Assembly: GCA_011522945.1 (NCBI GenBank)
Contig: WTHY01000068.1
Location: forward strand, 1 to 7,328
Source: Alphaproteobacteria bacterium
GTDB taxonomy: Bacteria > Pseudomonadota > Alphaproteobacteria > Puniceispirillales > Puniceispirillaceae
Direction: 5' to 3'
DNA length: 7,328 bases
This document shows, in pieces, positions 7,043 through 7,328 of this stretch. Every line of letters starts with the position of its first letter. Within the stretch, counting starts at the first letter, position 1. The translations under genes were made by a program, and so were the position numbers. The notes below the pieces were generated by a model. The model saw only the letters and a list, made by a program, of their open reading frames with translations. It ran no database searches and was not told the origin of the DNA.

Positions 7043-7060
7043 GTAATGACCAGCTATTAC
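7043..7060. repeat. Short inverted repeat in the leader of the tautomerase gene
   Basis: GTAAT (7043-7047) and ATTAC (7056-7060) are perfect inverted halves around eight bases. A competing pairing is possible: GCTGG (7031-7035) with CCAGC (7050-7054). It sits about 50 bases before the ATG at 7111, downstream of the candidate promoter. Operator or mRNA structure are both possible; a five-base match can also be chance. Confidence 0.28.
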
Positions 7061-7110
7061 GCATTCAAAGTGCTTTTTGCGATATCACAGGAACCCAAAA
7101 GGTAAAAAAT

Positions 7111-7328
7111 ATGACACAAACAGCTATTCCTTATTTGTTCATGCGTGGCGGCTCCTCTCGCGGTCCCTATTTCAATAAAGCAGACTTACCAGAGGATAGA
7201 GAGCAACTTGCAGACACTTTGATCGCTGCTGTTGGCTCTGGGCACCCTCTAAATATTGACGGTATTGGCGGCGGAAATGCTGTTACAACCAAAGTGGCGA
7301 TTTTATCACGATCTGAAGATCCATGGGC
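7111..7328 (+). CDS. galD: 4-oxalomesaconate tautomerase / PrpF-family isomerase, 3'-truncated by window edge
   Basis: The first 72 codons are visible. The N-terminus fits the PrpF fold family (diaminopimelate-epimerase-like): IPYLFMRGGSSRGPYF (6-21), then NIDGIGGGNAVTTKVAIL (48-65). GalD tautomerises 4-oxalomesaconate between keto and enol forms in gallate and protocatechuate 4,5-cleavage catabolism; PrpF isomerises aconitate in the 2-methylcitrate cycle. The family signature usually reads RGGTSKG; here it is RGGSSRG. Lys61 in TTKVA aligns with the conserved family lysine near the active site. The partner cysteine lies beyond the window. Start ATG at 7111 has AAAAGG at 7097-7102, eight bases upstream. 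No prp genes are visible, and the wording of the N-terminus resembles proteins annotated as 4-oxalomesaconate tautomerase, so I favour GalD, but PrpF or an uncharacterised paralogue remains possible. Confidence 0.75.
   Translation, partial: MTQTAIPYLFMRGGSSRGPYFNKADLPEDREQLADTLIAAVGSGHPLNIDGIGGGNAVTTKVAILSRSEDPW

Larger units (their letters stand above)
6715..7110. other. Divergent intergenic region between ccmE and the tautomerase gene, no convincing protein gene
   Basis: This 396-base A+T-rich stretch separates two genes transcribed outward, so it should hold both promoters. I see a perfect 15-base palindrome (6759-6773), overlapping inverted repeats (6814-6848), a GGTGC direct repeat ten bases apart (7008-7012 and 7018-7022), an inverted repeat at 7043-7060, and a candidate promoter for the right-hand gene at 6990-7019. 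A weak hairpin AGGGCT/AGCCTT with a GTGC loop sits near 6919-6934. A frame open from 6840 to 7040 codes for 67 residues, but its only start (ATG at 6915, 42 residues) lacks a ribosome site and its product is unrecognised. No tRNA, CRISPR or insertion sequence was seen. Confidence 0.6.

Overview
The window looks like part of an alphaproteobacterial chromosome with moderate G+C (mid-40s percent by eye). The proteins resemble those of aerobic, probably marine, alphaproteobacteria. A SAR116- or Rhodospirillales-like host fits the gene order ccmE-ccmF-ccmG-ccmH/I better than a Rhodobacter-type arrangement, but this placement is inference from family knowledge and no search was run.

Layout, left to right. 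(1) Bases 1-2005, plus strand: the last 667 codons of a large fused flavoprotein. A corrinoid reductive dehalogenase (RdhA-type) module with two [4Fe-4S] clusters is joined to a phthalate-dioxygenase-reductase-like module (FMN, NAD(P)H, plant-type [2Fe-2S]). The 5' end lies outside the window. (2) Bases 2006-2144: a short convergent spacer with two weak hairpins. (3) Bases 2145-6714, minus strand: a compact System I cytochrome c maturation operon transcribed ccmE, ccmF, ccmG, ccmH/ccmI. The last three genes overlap by 4 and 1 bases, and the last gene is a CcmH-CcmI fusion. ccmABCD are not in the window. (4) Bases 6715-7110: a 396-base divergent intergenic region with no convincing protein gene but several inverted repeats, including a perfect 15-base palindrome, a set of nested alternative hairpins, and a candidate promoter for the right-hand gene. 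(5) Bases 7111-7328, plus strand: the first 72 codons of a PrpF/4-oxalomesaconate tautomerase (GalD-like) protein, cut by the right edge.

How the genes may work together. The ccm products move heme through CcmE to the CcmF/CcmH/CcmI ligase, with CcmG and CcmH handling the apocytochrome thiols; this is housekeeping for c-type cytochromes. The two outer genes suggest aromatic catabolism. A self-sufficient reductive dehalogenase can strip halogen from a halophenolic acid, and 4-oxalomesaconate tautomerase acts in gallate or protocatechuate 4,5-cleavage degradation. These two could belong to one halo-aromatic pathway, but the ccm operon lies between them, so the link is a hypothesis. The most notable object is the fused dehalogenase; the fusion architecture itself is already known (for example BhbA of Comamonas sp. 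7D-2). I did not find strong evidence for a wholly new system.
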